In this document: positions 13,350 to 24,789 of the stretch, piece after piece
How positions within the stretch are numbered: the first letter of the stretch is position 1
Layout of the letters: each line of letters begins with the position of its first letter
DNA from: Alviniconcha marisindica
Lineage: Eukaryota; Mollusca; Gastropoda; Provannidae
Length of the DNA: 64,000 nt
Reading direction: 5' to 3'
NCBI GenBank assembly: GCA_018857735.1
Contig: JABMCL010003179.1
Span: forward strand, 178,501 to 242,500
Made by a program: the position numbers and the translations under genes
Notes under the pieces: generated by a model
Told to the model about the DNA's origin: nothing
Database searches by the model: none
Seen by the model: only the letters and a program-made list of their open reading frames with translations

Positions 13350-13505
13350 CATCATGCAGAAATGACTTCTGGTGGTGACAATGTAGAGACATGTATATAA
13401 ATCTCCCTCTCCCCCCACCTCCATACCGCTTTTCCCCCCTTCTCCCCGTCCCTAATAAGCCTTATGGTTTCTGTGGACGTTAAGTACCATGTTTACTTAC
13501 TTCTA
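13350..13505 (+). mobile_element. SINE-like element, family B (copy 1)
   Basis: It shares its body and 3' end with 41120-41272: a 'ttctggtggtgaca' block, a C/T-rich tract, then the stem-loop CCGTCCC..GGTTT..GGACG, GTTAAGTACCATG and (TTAC)n. Orientation follows the tail. Confidence 0.8.
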
Positions 13506-13589
13506 AGCGTATACCCCCCCCCCCCCCCCCCCCCACACGCGCGCGCGCACACACACACACACATACGAGCATTCTGACTATACAAAGCT

Positions 13590-14290
13590 TAATTTACACA
13601 GCTTAAAACGGGCAGCAAACAGAGACTTGAGATGGATGAAGACAGCAGCATGGAACAGAAAACATGGCGGGTCCACAGTCTTGGGAAAGGAAACGTTTTT
13701 AGGTTACATTTAAATGAGTCCAGAGAGGGTTTCTGCCGGAGAGGAAGGGGAAGGTAGACGGACTGAAAACAGAAGAGTCGCGGGAACCTAAAGTGGAGAG
13801 TCTGGTGCGAGGAATCTGGAGGCTGAGAGTATCAGAAGCAGAGCGGAGAGCATGGGAGGGGGTGTAAAGTTGAAGACAGTCACAGAGATAAGACGGAGCA
13901 GTGCGCGTAAGACATTTATTGCAGAAAGTGTTTATCTTGTACTGAATTCTTCGTGGGATTGGGAACCAGCGGAGAGATCGAAACAGAGGAGTGATGTGGC
14001 CAGTTTTACGTGTGTTTTGTTTGTTGTTGTTGTTTTCAGTATGATCGCCCTGTTATAACCGTACCGGTTGACTGGGCGTAAAACACCAACTTACTTACTT
14101 ACTTTCAGTATGAGGCGAGCAGCACCGTTCTGAATGCGATGAGGAAGCGGGCAGACCAGAAAGGAGAGAATTGCAGCAGTCGAGACGTGACAGAATGAGT
14201 GAGGTGACCAGTTTCATTGTAGCCTCGGTGGAAAGATACTTCCAGGCAGAGCTAATTCGATGGAGCTGGTATACCAGAATATGGAGGTTT
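13590..14290 (-). mobile_element. LINE 3' relic (minus strand)
   Basis: Reading the minus strand from ~14290 down gives a typical RT C-terminal block (YLSTEATMKLVTSLILSRLD, CNSLLSGLP). The decayed tail of the same protein follows at about 13680-13990 (DSFKCNLKTFLFP motif). Stops and frameshifts are frequent, so it is dead. It is split by the 58-bp insertion at 14045-14102. Confidence 0.75.
14045..14102 (+). mobile_element. 58-bp mini-retroposon, family C (copy 1)
   Basis: The insert consists of the stem-loop CGCCC..AACC..GGTT..GGGCG, then GTAAAACACCAA and (TTAC)n. It is flanked by the 11-bp direct repeat TTTCAGTATGA (14034-14044 and 14103-14113). It interrupts the LINE relic. Confidence 0.85.
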
Positions 14291-14340
14291 GAATAATGAA
14301 GTGCACCGTGGACAATGTGATGTCGAGGAGAACGCCGAGC

Positions 14341-14369
14341 CCCCCCCCCCCCCCCCCCCCAGTCCCTCC

Positions 14370-14414
<45 letters not shown>
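14341..14414. repeat. Poly-C run and (GT)n microsatellite
   Basis: Twenty consecutive C bases (14341-14360) are followed by a GT run to 14414. Confidence 0.95.
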
Positions 14415-14416
<2 letters not shown>

Positions 14417-14927
14417 TTGTTCACTCTCTCTGTCCAGTCGAGTTCATGAAAGTATATATACGTTCGGAAAAGAGCAAATGCGCTCCGCCCCATTTCTCAG
14501 ACGTTTCCCCAATGTTGCCTGCCAATTTGGTCTATTTGACAATAGCCCTTTCTCGTCCTTCCAAGGACTATCGTCTACGCCTCTCTCAAGGCGATCGATG
14601 GCGTGATGTTCTTGGCTTTGTGCCTGCATGTAGTGTCTCAAGCTCCTCAACACTTCAGATCTTCCGAGACGTAGTGGTTGCCTCCCGCCATTCGATCTGC
14701 TCGGTCATTGCCATTGACTCCGACATGTCCACAACAGTACATGTACAAATATTCGAATGTGGATGTGGAAGATTAAGACATGTCAGCCTGGATTTCCCAT
14801 TTTCCTTCTCCTCTCTCCCATTGTCTGTCATCCCCCCACCCCTTTCCTTCACTCAAAATTCACTCAAATCGAGTCACTTGCCACCTACCTCTCCCTCCCT
14901 CTTCCCTTCTTTCTCTTTTTCCACTTC

Positions 14928-14966
14928 GCCCTGATATAACTGTCGTGGTCGACTGGGCGTTAGAAA
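14928..14966 (+). mobile_element. Family C stem-loop, tail-less copy (39 bp)
   Basis: The stem-loop GCCC..ATAAC..GGTC..GGGCG and GTTAGAAA lie between 8-bp direct repeats TCCACTTC (14920-14927 and 14967-14974). The (TTAC)n tail is absent. The repeat is short, so chance cannot be excluded. Confidence 0.55.
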
Positions 14967-16294
14967 TCCACTTCCATTCCTCTCTTTCCACCCTCAGTAC
15001 AGCTCTGTGTTCATTGCCGTTCCAGTCCCTCCCTCCCTGCCTGATCTTCCAACACCCACGCTCTGCGGACGAGGGTCGTACCCATTAAATAAATAATAAT
15101 TTACAACAACAACAAAAATGTTTCGTTGTGAGGAGCCTGTCTTTTTGTCTCTCTCTGAAACAGAATTTGTCTCCCCCCCCCTCTGTTTTTCTTTTTAACT
15201 CGCGCATTAAAACGTTGGGGGGGGGGGGGGGGCATCAAAGGACCGCTGCGTTTGGGCCCATTAAATGGCCGCTGCATAATTCAGCCGAAGGCAGCCCTGG
15301 ACCATGTGAAGACGGTGAGGTGAGGTGGCAACAACAACGGTGAGGTGGCAACAAGTCACAAATGTGGCTCCCCTCTACCGGCATGTACAACTAGCAAAGG
15401 CTCATGAGCCTCAGTCAAGTGGGTCAGAGATATGGATTTGCCTACGTCCCTGAATCAGTTTGGCTGTCGAACTATGATCTTCCCTCTTTATTCATATTTT
15501 ACTGACTTATTTTCCTCTCAGTCCTCTTTCAACATAAAGTAGGACGTTTCAGAATTGTTTTTAATCGTGATTCGAGTTGACGAATGGTGCTTCGCTCTTA
15601 GGTGGCCTTTGCCGTTAACAGGATGTTAAGCATCAAGCAGCTAACTATAGCAGCTTGGCATGGCCGACAGACCGTGCCCACCACCCGTCGTTAGGCCTCT
15701 CATCTCACCGACTCCACAAGTAACAACGCCATCGAGGAAACACCGTCGCCACGGTGACCGAATACAGAGCCACAACAAAGTAGACACCATCGATGGTTCC
15801 GAACACACTGGGGAACACAATCCTTTGAGTACTAATAGCAATGGGTGAACGCCGCACATAAATCGTTATTTATTCTTTTTAACTGTCGCCTAAAGGTGGT
15901 TTTAGCGGTGTATACGTGTTGATCTCAGGTTGCCAATGCGTGGCATCTGTATTATGTTATTCGAGTCAAACCACAGATCACTACCCAGCAATTTGTCTAG
16001 CAGTTTTTCAGTTTGAACGATCTTTTAATTCTGATCCTTTTAAATCCGCGTTGATGGCATGTTAAACGGCAAGAAAACCGAATATTACAATAACCTTTTT
16101 TTCTTGTTTTTGTTTGTTGTCTATCTGCATCTGCTTACAAAATATAGCTGCGTAACAGAATTTGTTTAACCTTGCTGTGATATTTGAGCCAGACAGTAAT
16201 TCAGGGAGTGTTAAATATGCTCGGTTAATGAGGAGGTCTGTTTGCATCTTGGTTTCCTTGGCAAAGGAAACACACACACACACACACACAGGGA

Positions 16295-16356
<62 letters not shown>

Positions 16357-17323
16357 TTTATTCTCACAGACATTAAGCTGTCTTTCAGTTGACGCTTTCT
16401 TGCTACTGCCTTGTATCCAATCATCCTCTCTTCCAAGCCGCACTGGGGTACTGCAGACGCAGAAATGATGGTTCTCTCTCAGTGTGCCCTTCCCCGCGCT
16501 TCATTTTGACGTCACCAGAATGCCTTGGCGTCTCGGATAGAACACAAGAAGCTCTTAGTTTGTGTACAGGTCACGGAATAAATGCATGTGAATTGCAATC
16601 ATTTTTGTCACTGATTGTTCTTATTTCTGTGCAAAATAGTCACCCTGCTGTCTGTGTGCACGAGAAGCAAGCGCAAGACGTTGTCTGCTTATGGCGTGGG
16701 AACACTCTGCCATCTGTCCAGTTCACCCAGTCTCTACAAACAAGGACTTAATTTCCTGCGACAGCGTTTCACTTTTGGTGGGCTACTGAAAGTGTGTGCA
16801 CAGACACTTGAATCGACATTTAAGCCAGTCATCCGCTTTCCTCTGCCCAACCGCCGACATTTCAAGAATAAGATTCTTGACTTATTTCAGGTCTTTAGCT
16901 TAATTAATAAGTAATCGAGATAATGAGTTAATCAACTGTTTGTAATTAAGTATATGTTTACTAATTTCCCACTGTTTCTAACGTATGTGTGACCATCATA
17001 TGTGTGTCTCCGTAAATTGAAAGTGATAGCGGACAAGTGACAAGTGACAGTGGTAACAAAATTAATTCGTCGTTATTCTCGTACTCTCCAGTCCACGAAT
17101 TATCCGTTTTGCACGCCAAGGAATGTGCTGCTATGAGTGGGAACGTTGTGAAAAGACTGGCCAACCCAAGCCGTGTTAACCGGGGTATTTGAGGTGATCG
17201 GCCAATCCGATATGTGAAGCTTTTTACGGAGCAGAGTATGCTCCGAGTACAGAGGACTGTCACGGAACGGAGAAGAGAACCCGTGTTTTTGGTTTAGGCC
17301 CTAGTGCCGAAAGTGTTTTGTAG
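14967..17323. other. Non-coding stretch with simple repeats
   Basis: A poly-G run lies at ~15219-15231, and (CA)n plus (GA)n runs at 16269-16351. A sequence near 15610-15645 (CAGGATGTTAAGCATCAA) resembles the family B/C 3' tail but is too decayed to call. No gene is recognised. Confidence 0.4.
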
Positions 17324-17844
17324 TTAGGCTGCGTGCATAGTGGACCCAGACCCGGGCGTGCCCCGCCCGTCCGGGCCAAAAAACCGTGCGCGGGCAAATC
17401 CCTCTTCCAGTTCACTGGCGACGGTCCCAGCCGTGCATAGTGCGCCCGGCCCGACCCGTCTGTTTTGAGCCGTGATTTCTCCGGTAGTGCAAACCTTTTT
17501 TTTTTCTTTCTTCCGGTAGTGTGGGTCAAGGGACTGAACATCTCTCCTGATTTTTCACACGAATTTCCTTTCTTTCTAATATGGACGACAAAAAAACTCA
17601 TCGCTTCCGTGAGGATCAGGTCGTTTATTTACACCAAGAGCGACAAAAATCATTCAAACAGAGACATTATCTCCGTGGCCTTGGACAACACAGCAAGAGA
17701 AGTTGAAGCATCAGACGGTGATATCGTTCTCTGTGAATGTGTCGCAAACTGTTGATTGGGTGCACTGCAAAAGGGCGTGATGAGTGTGCATTGTTTCTTT
17801 TCTTCCTCCACCACCACCATAATATCAATTTCAAACTCTAAGCA

Positions 17845-18376
17845 CTGGTATACGACATCCGTATTCAACCACTGCCGTATTTAGTTACGCCATAGGGTCC
17901 AGAAAACTGTCAGCTAACGAGCAGTTTTTGGTTGATGCTCAAACAGTAGTGAGTTTGTTACAAACAACTGAAATAAAACAAGGCGTGTTATTTATAGCCG
18001 CCAACAATGTTTACACCAGCACAAATAAAACCACAATCGTTTGAATCGAGACGGAACTCTTTCTTTCACCAGGGGTGGATCCACTCATGTTTACGTGCGT
18101 GCTTTGGCGCTAGGTTGCTTCTACAGTCATATTAGTACCCGAACCTTTCGGAGGGCGCTGACCGCGTCGCTGGACAGCTGCGCGGAGATAAAGAGTGCCC
18201 CTTCAGTGGCGTAACTAAATCTGGCAGAGTTTGGAGGAAGGTGCCGGAAAGCAATGCTGGGAGTGTGATCAGTACCCAAGCCTTTCGGAGGGCCCTGACC
18301 GCGTCGGTGGACAGCTGCGCGGAGATAAAGAGTGGTTGGAGGAAGGTGTCGGAAAGCGATGCTCGGAGTGTGTATC
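17845..18376 (+). repeat. Dispersed repeat F, copy 2
   Basis: Inverted relative to 5640-6335, with long stretches of high similarity. An internal block ('gtacccgaacctttcgga' to 'cggagataaagagtg') is partly duplicated at 18133-18195 and 18270-18332. It lies inside the inverted-repeat element 17327-18651. Confidence 0.8.
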
Positions 18377-18387
18377 AACTTTTGTCG

Positions 18388-18497
18388 TAAGTAAGTAAAG
18401 TAAGTAAACATGATGCTTAACGTCCACAGAAACCATAAGGCTTATTAGGGACGGGGAGAAGGGGGGAAAGGGGGTATGGAGGTGGGGGGAGAGGGAG
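18388..18497 (-). mobile_element. SINE-like element, family B (copy 2, 110 bp)
   Basis: It is flanked by the 11-bp direct repeat AACTTTTGTCG (18377-18387 and 18498-18508). On its own strand: a C/T-rich 5' part, the stem-loop CGTCCC..GGTTTC..GGACG, GTTAAGCATCATG, then (TTAC)n. The 5' end lacks the tRNA-like head seen at 40951. Confidence 0.88.
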
Positions 18498-18850
18498 AAC
18501 TTTTGTCGCCTCGTGCACGCCAGTTTGTAGGCAGCCGGCTCCGGCCCGGCTCCGGCAGAGTCCACTATGTACGCTTTCATGGACCCGGACTGCCGGGCTG
18601 GGCCCGGCCGTGCCGCGCAGAGACGGGTCCCAGTCCACTATGCACGCAGCCTTAGTCTTCAGTCAGACCAGTTGGCACAGCCTGAGGGAACTGTGGACGC
18701 TCCTTAGCTATTCGTTTTACTGAAAGTAAGATCAGGAACGAGGCGACCGGTGCGGTTCAACTGGACCTGAAGCTGCAGAGACTGCTGCATCCTCCATGGG
18801 CTCTGGTTTCAGCGAGTCGCATGGGAGGTGAGGTATCAAGTTCCGTTTTC

Positions 18851-19120
18851 GTCACCCTGGGGTAGTCGTCAGCTGAAAGGGAGCTGCCGCTGTGCTCGAC
18901 CCCAGAGTGCGTTCGTCTTCTTCGTCTGCCTTCGTCTTCGTCACCCTGGGGTAGTCGTCAGCTGAAAGGGAGCTGCCGCTGTGCCGCTCGACCCCAGAGT
19001 GCGTCTGTCTTCGTCTTCGTATGTCTCCGTCTTCGTCTACCTCCGTATTCGTCCGCCTACGTCTTCGTCTACCTACGTTGTCATCTACCTCCGTCTTCGC
19101 TTGTCTCTGTGGTAGTACCA
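18851..19120. repeat. ~90-bp duplication followed by a CTTCGT-rich repeat
   Basis: Two copies of a ~90-bp unit (beginning gtcaccctgg at 18851 and 18940) are followed by degenerate 'cttcgtctacctccgt' repeats to about 19120. Confidence 0.8.
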
Positions 19121-19569
19121 CGGTGGTATGTATGTTAACGATGCGTGCGGTATTTCACGCGGTACGAGTAAAGGCCGTTGTGTTGTCATGTCTTCCCATA
19201 ACTAACTTCTAAGAGTTTTGATCGTGTGTTTCCACACATTCAGTTTAATCAATTGTATTGACGTTCAATGGTAGTACTGAATAGTTTAAAATTCATTATA
19301 TATTAAAACTGATATATATATATAAGTTAAAGTATATATTTCGTACATGTTATTGTTGTGCAATATATAATGTATAAATTTAGTAGATTTAGAGGAAATA
19401 GTGATAGATATAGATAACCGTATGAAAGCGTGGAATGAGTGTGGGAACAAAGTATATTGTGTGTATTTTCAGTACAAACTTTCGTTTATATAGAAAGAAA
19501 GGAGTCAGAGAGTGAATCAGGGTAAAGTTTGTATTTTGACATAAACACAATAAGTTTTCCTTCTTCTCT

Positions 19570-19573
<4 letters not shown>

Positions 19574-19636
<63 letters not shown>
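19574..19636. repeat. (TA)n microsatellite
   Basis: Pure TA dinucleotide run. Confidence 0.97.
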
Positions 19637-19641
<5 letters not shown>

Positions 19642-19747
19642 TTAAATTTTTTTACGTCATTGGCAAAGTGCTTCCCGTTTATTTGTAGGACGTCACATGA
19701 TTCACGTGGTAAAGTGCTTCCAGTTTACTTGTAAGACGTCATCTGAG

Positions 19748-20238
19748 CGGGGAGCGGGGATAGCTCAGTGGTAGAGCGACGCGGGGCTCGTGATCGAAAG
19801 GTCGAAAGGTCTCGGGTTCGAGTCCCGGCAGGAGCGGCGGGAGAATTTTCTTCTCCGAGAGTTAACTTTCTGCGCTGACCCTTATTTCGGTATCTATTCC
19901 ACCCCTATATTACCCCAGTAGCACGTAAAAGATCCCGTCATTCTCTCAAAAGTGCAGTTGGCAGCTCAACACACATACATCCTACGTATGTGGCTTCGAA
20001 TAAGTGACAGTGTAAGCTGGCATATGGTTGTATTGTGTACACAGAACTTGCAACGTGTAAGCAGTTTCACGTGGCACCTGCCATGTAACAACTGAAACAG
20101 CGCTGTAACCACTTCAAAACGCGCTGTGTAAAGCTACAGTCCCTCATTCGGACTAGAGCGCAGAAGCAGAGAATAGCACTGTAGTTGCCATTGTGAAGTT
20201 CAAGCATTTAGGGCTCATCTCGAGATGAATAAATAAAA
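19748..20238 (+). mobile_element. tRNA-derived SINE (copy 1)
   Basis: The head carries pol III A-box (TAGCTCAGTGG) and B-box (GGTTCGAGTCC) sequences at tRNA spacing, 19764-19828. An unrelated body of about 400 bp follows. The same head and body start recur in inverted orientation at 24790-25243. I do not call it a tRNA gene: the cloverleaf is poor, part of the anticodon region is duplicated (gatcgaaaggtcgaaaggtc), and the body is shared between copies. Confidence 0.85.
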
Positions 20239-20284
20239 TGCTTCCCGTTTACTTGTAAGACGACATATTACTCGCAAAGTGCTT

Positions 20285-20966
20285 CCCGCTTAAGCCCATT
20301 CTTAACTGGGCGAATGTTTGTTCGCCGAACTTTCTTCGAACAGTTCGACGAACTATGATTCGTTTATTAACTGAACTTTTAGTTCGCCGAACATAGTTCG
20401 GACAGTTCGACGAACTTTACTTCGTTCTTAACTGGCTTGTAATGAGATGCAAGCTTCGACCCAAACTTGCGGAAGACGCGCAGCAGACAGCATGATCGAA
20501 AATGTAGGCTAAAGTCAAGTCAATATACTTTAATCATCCCTCACAGGGTAATTCAACTAACTACTATCTCATTCTGGGTCCCAGAGACAAGGCTGCGCCT
20601 CCCACAAGTCAACAAAGTCAACTATCACTATTTTTGTACAAGTCAACAAATTTATTTAAAAAATCACTCCGAAGCGAGTGAAGAACCTAGCGACACCAAC
20701 ATCCATTTTTATCTTTATTTCTTCCTCATCCACAGGAGAACTCTGCTCTCAGCCAATCAGAGGCAATGTTCGTCGAACTGGGCGAATATTCCCAGAATAT
20801 GTTGAGCGAAGCTTTTCGGACCTCGAATACAGCTTCGTCGCAGTTGGACGAATACTCCGAATTATATTCGCGAAGCAAAAGTTCGCCCAATTAAGAACCA
20901 ACTATATTCGCCGAATATTCCCAACTATGTTCGCGAACAAATGTTCGCCCAATTAAGAACGGGCTT
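20285..20966. mobile_element. Inverted-repeat element rich in TTCG motifs (copy 1)
   Basis: The ends are inverted repeats (GCCCATTCTTAACTGGGCGAA and, at the right, the complement of a close variant). The interior is full of 'ttcgccgaa'-like motifs. The right half matches 28797-29065 in inverted orientation. No transposase frame is present. It lies within the satellite array and itself contains a LINE 3'-end fragment. Confidence 0.75.
20513..20580 (-). mobile_element. L2-like LINE 3'-end fragment
   Basis: On the minus strand it contains the CCCTGTGAGGG stem followed by ATGATTAAAGT, the same 3' terminus as the LINE ending near 29942. It is a severely 5'-truncated insertion. Confidence 0.6.
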
Positions 20967-21278
20967 TTCTTGTAGGACGCCATCAGACATCAATGGCAAA
21001 CTATGCTTCCCGTTTACTGGCAGGACGTCACTGGCAAAATATGCTTCCCGTTTACTGGCAGGACGTCACTGGCAAAATATGCTTCCCGTTTACTTGTACG
21101 ACGTCATAAGACGTCATTGGCAACATATGCATCCCGTTTACTTGTAGGACGTCATAAGACGTCACTGGCAAAATATGCCATGACTTTTCCCCCTGTAGTT
21201 AAGTGCAAGTGACTGATTTGTAACCTTCAAAGTGGATTGTTTAATCTGTGACTTAGAGATTAAGCTAGTTTTGAAGTA

Positions 21279-21339
21279 GTAAGTAAGTATCTTGATGTTT
21301 TACGCCCAGTCAACCATTACGGTTATATCAGGGCGAGGT
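21279..21339 (-). mobile_element. 61-bp mini-retroposon, family C (copy 2)
   Basis: It is flanked by the perfect 11-bp direct repeat GTTTTGAAGTA (21268-21278 and 21340-21350). On its own strand it begins at the base of the stem-loop (CGCCC..AACC..GGTT..GGGCG) and continues into GTAAAACATCAAG and (TTAC)n. Confidence 0.9.
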
Positions 21340-21429
21340 GTTTTGAAGTACAAAAGAAAAGAAAAAGTAACTATTCGCAGGTTGGTATTGTTTACAATAG
21401 ACAATTTTAATGATAATTTTATGTGAATG

Positions 21430-21590
21430 CGACACGGAAGAACTCGAACTCGAAAACTTTATTTTACAAGGATTGTAGTTTAGGTTCAGTCAAAACCCTA
21501 TCTAACAACTAGTCCTTGCTAAGCTGCTGATGAGTAGATATCAAATTACAGGCATTATTTATATACATATAGGCATAGGAAGAATTAGGA
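21430..21590 (-). repeat. Dispersed repeat I (copy 1)
   Basis: It shares blocks ('gggattgtagtttaggttc', 'ctagtccttgctaagct') with 62557-62720 and 63085-63230. On the minus strand it ends in an AATAAAGTTTTCGAGTTC-like terminus, which suggests a LINE 3' untranslated end. Confidence 0.7.
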
Positions 21591-22044
21591 CCAGCATTTT
21601 GCTGTGAGTGCAAGTCATGTTGGCTGCTCATTCGCTACGGTTCGGCAGTTGTGTTTATTTGAATACACTCAAAAATATTTTGAAAACACGTTTTTATTTT
21701 GTATTTGAATGTGACGTCACTTGGACGGACATAACGATTGGTATCAATGTGTACTAATTACTGGGATTCTCTTTTTGTTTTTAGTGACATCAGAACTAGT
21801 TTTGTAGGGTTTAGATAATCAGTTTCTGCAGACCTACCATTTCATGTGACAGGCTACCCACATTGACCGAGGTTAGCGAAATTCGCTGCATGCGTTGCTT
21901 GGACCAACTGCGCAACGTTTGCAGTGAGCAACCGCAATTTGTGTCCTAAGTCGCATTTAGTCCGCTATACATGATGTAACTTTTATAAATGACAGACTAA
22001 CCTTCACTGAGAAAATGGTCGATATCAAAACACTGACCGGAGGT

Positions 22045-22105
22045 AAGTAAGTGAGTAATTTGGTGTTTTACGCCTAGTCAGCCGTTACGGTTATCTCAGG
22101 GCGTC
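22045..22105 (-). mobile_element. 61-bp mini-retroposon, family C (copy 3)
   Basis: The flanking 11-bp repeats are TGMCCGGAGGT, one mismatch (22034-22044 and 22106-22116). The stem-loop, GTAAAACACCAAA and (TTAC)n-like tail match copies 1 and 2. Confidence 0.85.
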
Positions 22106-22116
22106 TGCCCGGAGGT

Positions 22117-22779
22117 GCAGGAGTACAATGGTGGTCGACTGGCATCGCATTCACAATCGATTTTTATATAAAACAAATTTGCAGAATCGCAATGCAAGAT
22201 AATATAAAATATGTTGATTATCTCTATGAACAACACGCTTTAGAATATCATCAACTTTATTTTCATCATATGTAAAAGAAGAAAGATTCATAACAAAGAA
22301 AACTTTAAACTTCGGCAGCAAGGTGGGGGTGGGGGTCAGCTTAACTAAATTTAATGTGAAGTAGAACAAGCAGACCAGAGCAGACTTGTCGACCTCGGTG
22401 GTTACATTTGTAGTTACATCTTCACGGTACCCGCGTCCGGGGACGAAGTGCGGCGCGGACAGTGACGTAAGAATCGCTGCTTACGTCAACACCTCCATAT
22501 GTCGACATTTCAAACGTCCGCAGCGATCGGCCCCTCCGGGAGTTGCGTAACAACACGCTCGGCCTTCGATCATTCCTTCAGTCCGAGAAACTACACTCCA
22601 GTCGTCTTCTTGCGACCTCTTAGCTCCCCTCTCCCTTTTTTCGTGTAACACCTATTGTTCACAAAAACTGCATAATTAATCATTTCTTGCCGTTTGCTCC
22701 AGCGCCAGTGTCACGTTTAACGATCGAGCTTTGCAGTGTTGCCGGCCATTGAGGGGTCGCGTCTATCTTCTCATGACTC
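22117..22779. other. Non-coding stretch with a CpG-rich segment
   Basis: 22430-22580 is CpG-rich and has two TGACGTAA-like (CRE-type) strings facing each other (~22462 and ~22481). No transcript or open frame next to it supports a promoter. Confidence 0.35.
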
Positions 22780-23460
22780 TGTCTTCACGGCGCTGTGTTC
22801 CCACGGCTCTTTCTTCCCACAGCTCTGTCTTCCCATGGGTCTATCTTTTCACGGCTCTGTGTTCCCACAGCTCTATTTTTCCACGGCTCTATTTTCCCAC
22901 GACTCTGTGTTCCCACAAATATTCCCACAGCTCTATTCTCCCACAGCTCTAGTTTCCCACATCTCTAGCTTATCATAACTCTATCTTCCCACAGTTCTAT
23001 TCTCCCACAGCTCTATTTTTCGACAGCTTTATTTTCCCACAGTTCTATCTTCTCACAACTCTATCTTCCCACAGCTCTATTTTCCCACGGCTCTGTTTTC
23101 CTACAGCTCTGCCTTCCCTTTACCATAGCTCTATCTTCCCACAGCTCTATTTTCCCACAGCTCTATCTTCCTACAGCTCTATTTTCCCACAGCTCTAGCT
23201 TCTCACAACTCTATCTTCCCACAGCTCTATTTTCCCACAGCTCTGTCTTCCCACATCTCTGTTTTCTCAAAGCTCTATGTTCCCACAGCTCTATTTTCCC
23301 CACAGCTCTATCTTCCCACAGCTCTATTTTCCCACAGCTCTGTCTTTCCACATCTCTATTTTCTCAAAGCTATATCTTCCCACAGCTCTATGTTCCCACG
23401 GCTCTATTTTCCCACGGTTATATTTTCTCGCAGCTCTATCTTCCCACAGCTCTATTTTAA
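22780..23460. repeat. ~17-bp minisatellite (cccacagctctattttc)
   Basis: About 35-40 units of 'ttcccacagctctatttt' type with point changes. Open frames of 'HSSVFPQLYF' type come from the repeat. Confidence 0.93.
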
Positions 23461-23743
23461 CACTATATCGGTTAATCGACTGGTCGTCTCTTGTATACTC
23501 ACCGTGACACTGTGAGATACGGGTTTTAAGTGCAAGTCACGCACACAATTTATGTGCTTGATTATTAATCATTTTGTCACAGTTACTATCATGTATTATA
23601 GTAACTTTCAGGTAAAATACATGTTACTGTATTTATTAGATAACTGCTGTCGTTTAGTCTTTACGTTTGCCTTCATGTTCTAAATGTTTTGTTTGTTTGT
23701 GTCTTTTCCAACACAGACACTGTTTTCTGGTTGGTATAATTAA

Positions 23744-24600
23744 AAGTTATGTTATAGCAACCTCTGACTTGTGACTCTTCATTCATGCTTCCAAAGTGCT
23801 TCCCTCACTCCCCACCCCGCTCCCCTACAAGTCAGCGGTTGCTATAACATAACTTTTATTTACACCAACCTGGAAACAGTGTAGGCTCTCCCCTGAATCA
23901 GATGTATAGGCAGCAGCTGGACCTAACTGACGACCTGCTACTGCAGGGACACTGGGGGAAGGAGGACGCGGCGAGTACGAATACATTTTTGCTTAACGTC
24001 CGCAGAAGCGAGATGGCTTATTAGGGACGGGGACAGGGGGGGAAGAGGACGAATAATGGAGGTGTTAAGGCGGTGTCCCCTCCCCATTGCGCAGCGACTA
24101 GTGCACTGCGCAACTGCTGTTTCAACTGCCGTGCTGGGCAGAGTCACAAGGACAATGTCCGTTGCACTGCTGTTGAGGAACAACTCGAAGCGAAAGAAGT
24201 CCAACTTTCGCAGCCCAGCTCCACCTCCCTGCTCATGATCTCTTCTGGGCTAACTTGAGGGTCCAGCTCCACCTCCCTCCTCTCAATCTCTTGATCTCGC
24301 CTGGAACCCTGAGGACGCGGCGGGCCCAGCGCACATTTTAACACTTCAGATAATTAGGGCCATAAAACTCCCACCCATTCAAAAGGAAACAGTACAGGCT
24401 CTCCCCTGAATCAGACGCATAGTTAGGCACCCAGGTAACGCGCACACTAAAAGGCGATCTGCTTCTGCATTATTATTATTATTATTATTAAAGAGGACGC
24501 GGCGGGCCCAGCGCGCAAGTTTTAACACTTCAGATAATTAGGGCCATAAAATTCCCACCCAATCAAAAAAAGAGAAAGGACGACAGGAAAGAAAAGGTTA
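23744..24600. repeat. Dispersed repeat H, copy 1
   Basis: It shares long blocks with 60541-61035 ('ttgctataacataactttta', 'aggctctcccctgaatca', 'acttcagataattagggcc'). An inverted repeat (agttatgttatagcaacc / its complement) lies at 23752-23856. The right half is partly duplicated in tandem (gcgggcccagcgc at 24319 and 24493). It is split by the insertion at 23974-24310. Confidence 0.75.
23974..24310 (-). mobile_element. SINE-like element, family B type (copy 3, 337 bp)
   Basis: It is flanked by the perfect 12-bp repeat GAGGACGCGGCG (23962-23973 and 24311-24322). Its 3' terminus on the minus strand is the family B stem-loop (CCGTCCC..GACG) and GTTAAGCAAAAATG. The 5' part differs from other copies and lacks tRNA-like boxes, so the same tail is joined to another body. 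Confidence 0.8.
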
Positions 24601-24789
24601 AAGGGTCATGGCTAAACAACAGCTAAACGGTGAAAAACTGAGATGTAGAACTAGTACACTTATCTGCTTTGGGTTGAGCTGTGTTGCTTTCGTGTCCAGT
24701 GCTTGGAAGATTTTCACTTCTTGTTTCAGACTGCACTGGGTGTTTTTTGCTTTTGTTTCTTTGTTTTGTTTCCCCATCCTTACAATGTT

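Larger units (their letters stand above)
17327..18651. mobile_element. Non-autonomous DNA transposon with inverted termini, TTA flanks
   Basis: The ends are GGCTGCGTGCATAGTGGAC and its complement. They lie directly inside TTA trinucleotides (17324-17326 and 18652-18654), as expected of a 3-bp target duplication of PIF/Harbinger type. GC-rich subterminal repeats of 'gcatagtg' type occur inside both ends. There is no transposase frame. The element contains dispersed repeat F and, inside that region, a family B insertion, giving a three-level nest. The superfamily is inferred from the 3-bp flanks only. Confidence 0.65.
19645..21180. repeat. 38-bp class satellite array, interrupted by two elements
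   Basis: Units contain 'tggcaaaatatgcttcccg' and 'tttacttgtaggacgtca'. They occur at 19645-19745, 20238-20288 and 20966-21180. The blocks are separated by a tRNA-derived SINE (19748-20238) and an inverted-repeat element (20285-20966), so one array was split by two insertions. Confidence 0.85.

Noticed and set aside
19758..19836. tRNA gene
   Set aside because: A/B boxes are good but the cloverleaf is disturbed by an internal duplication, and the flanking body is shared with 24790-25243, so it is a SINE head. The same reasoning applies at 25165-25235 and 40951-41020.
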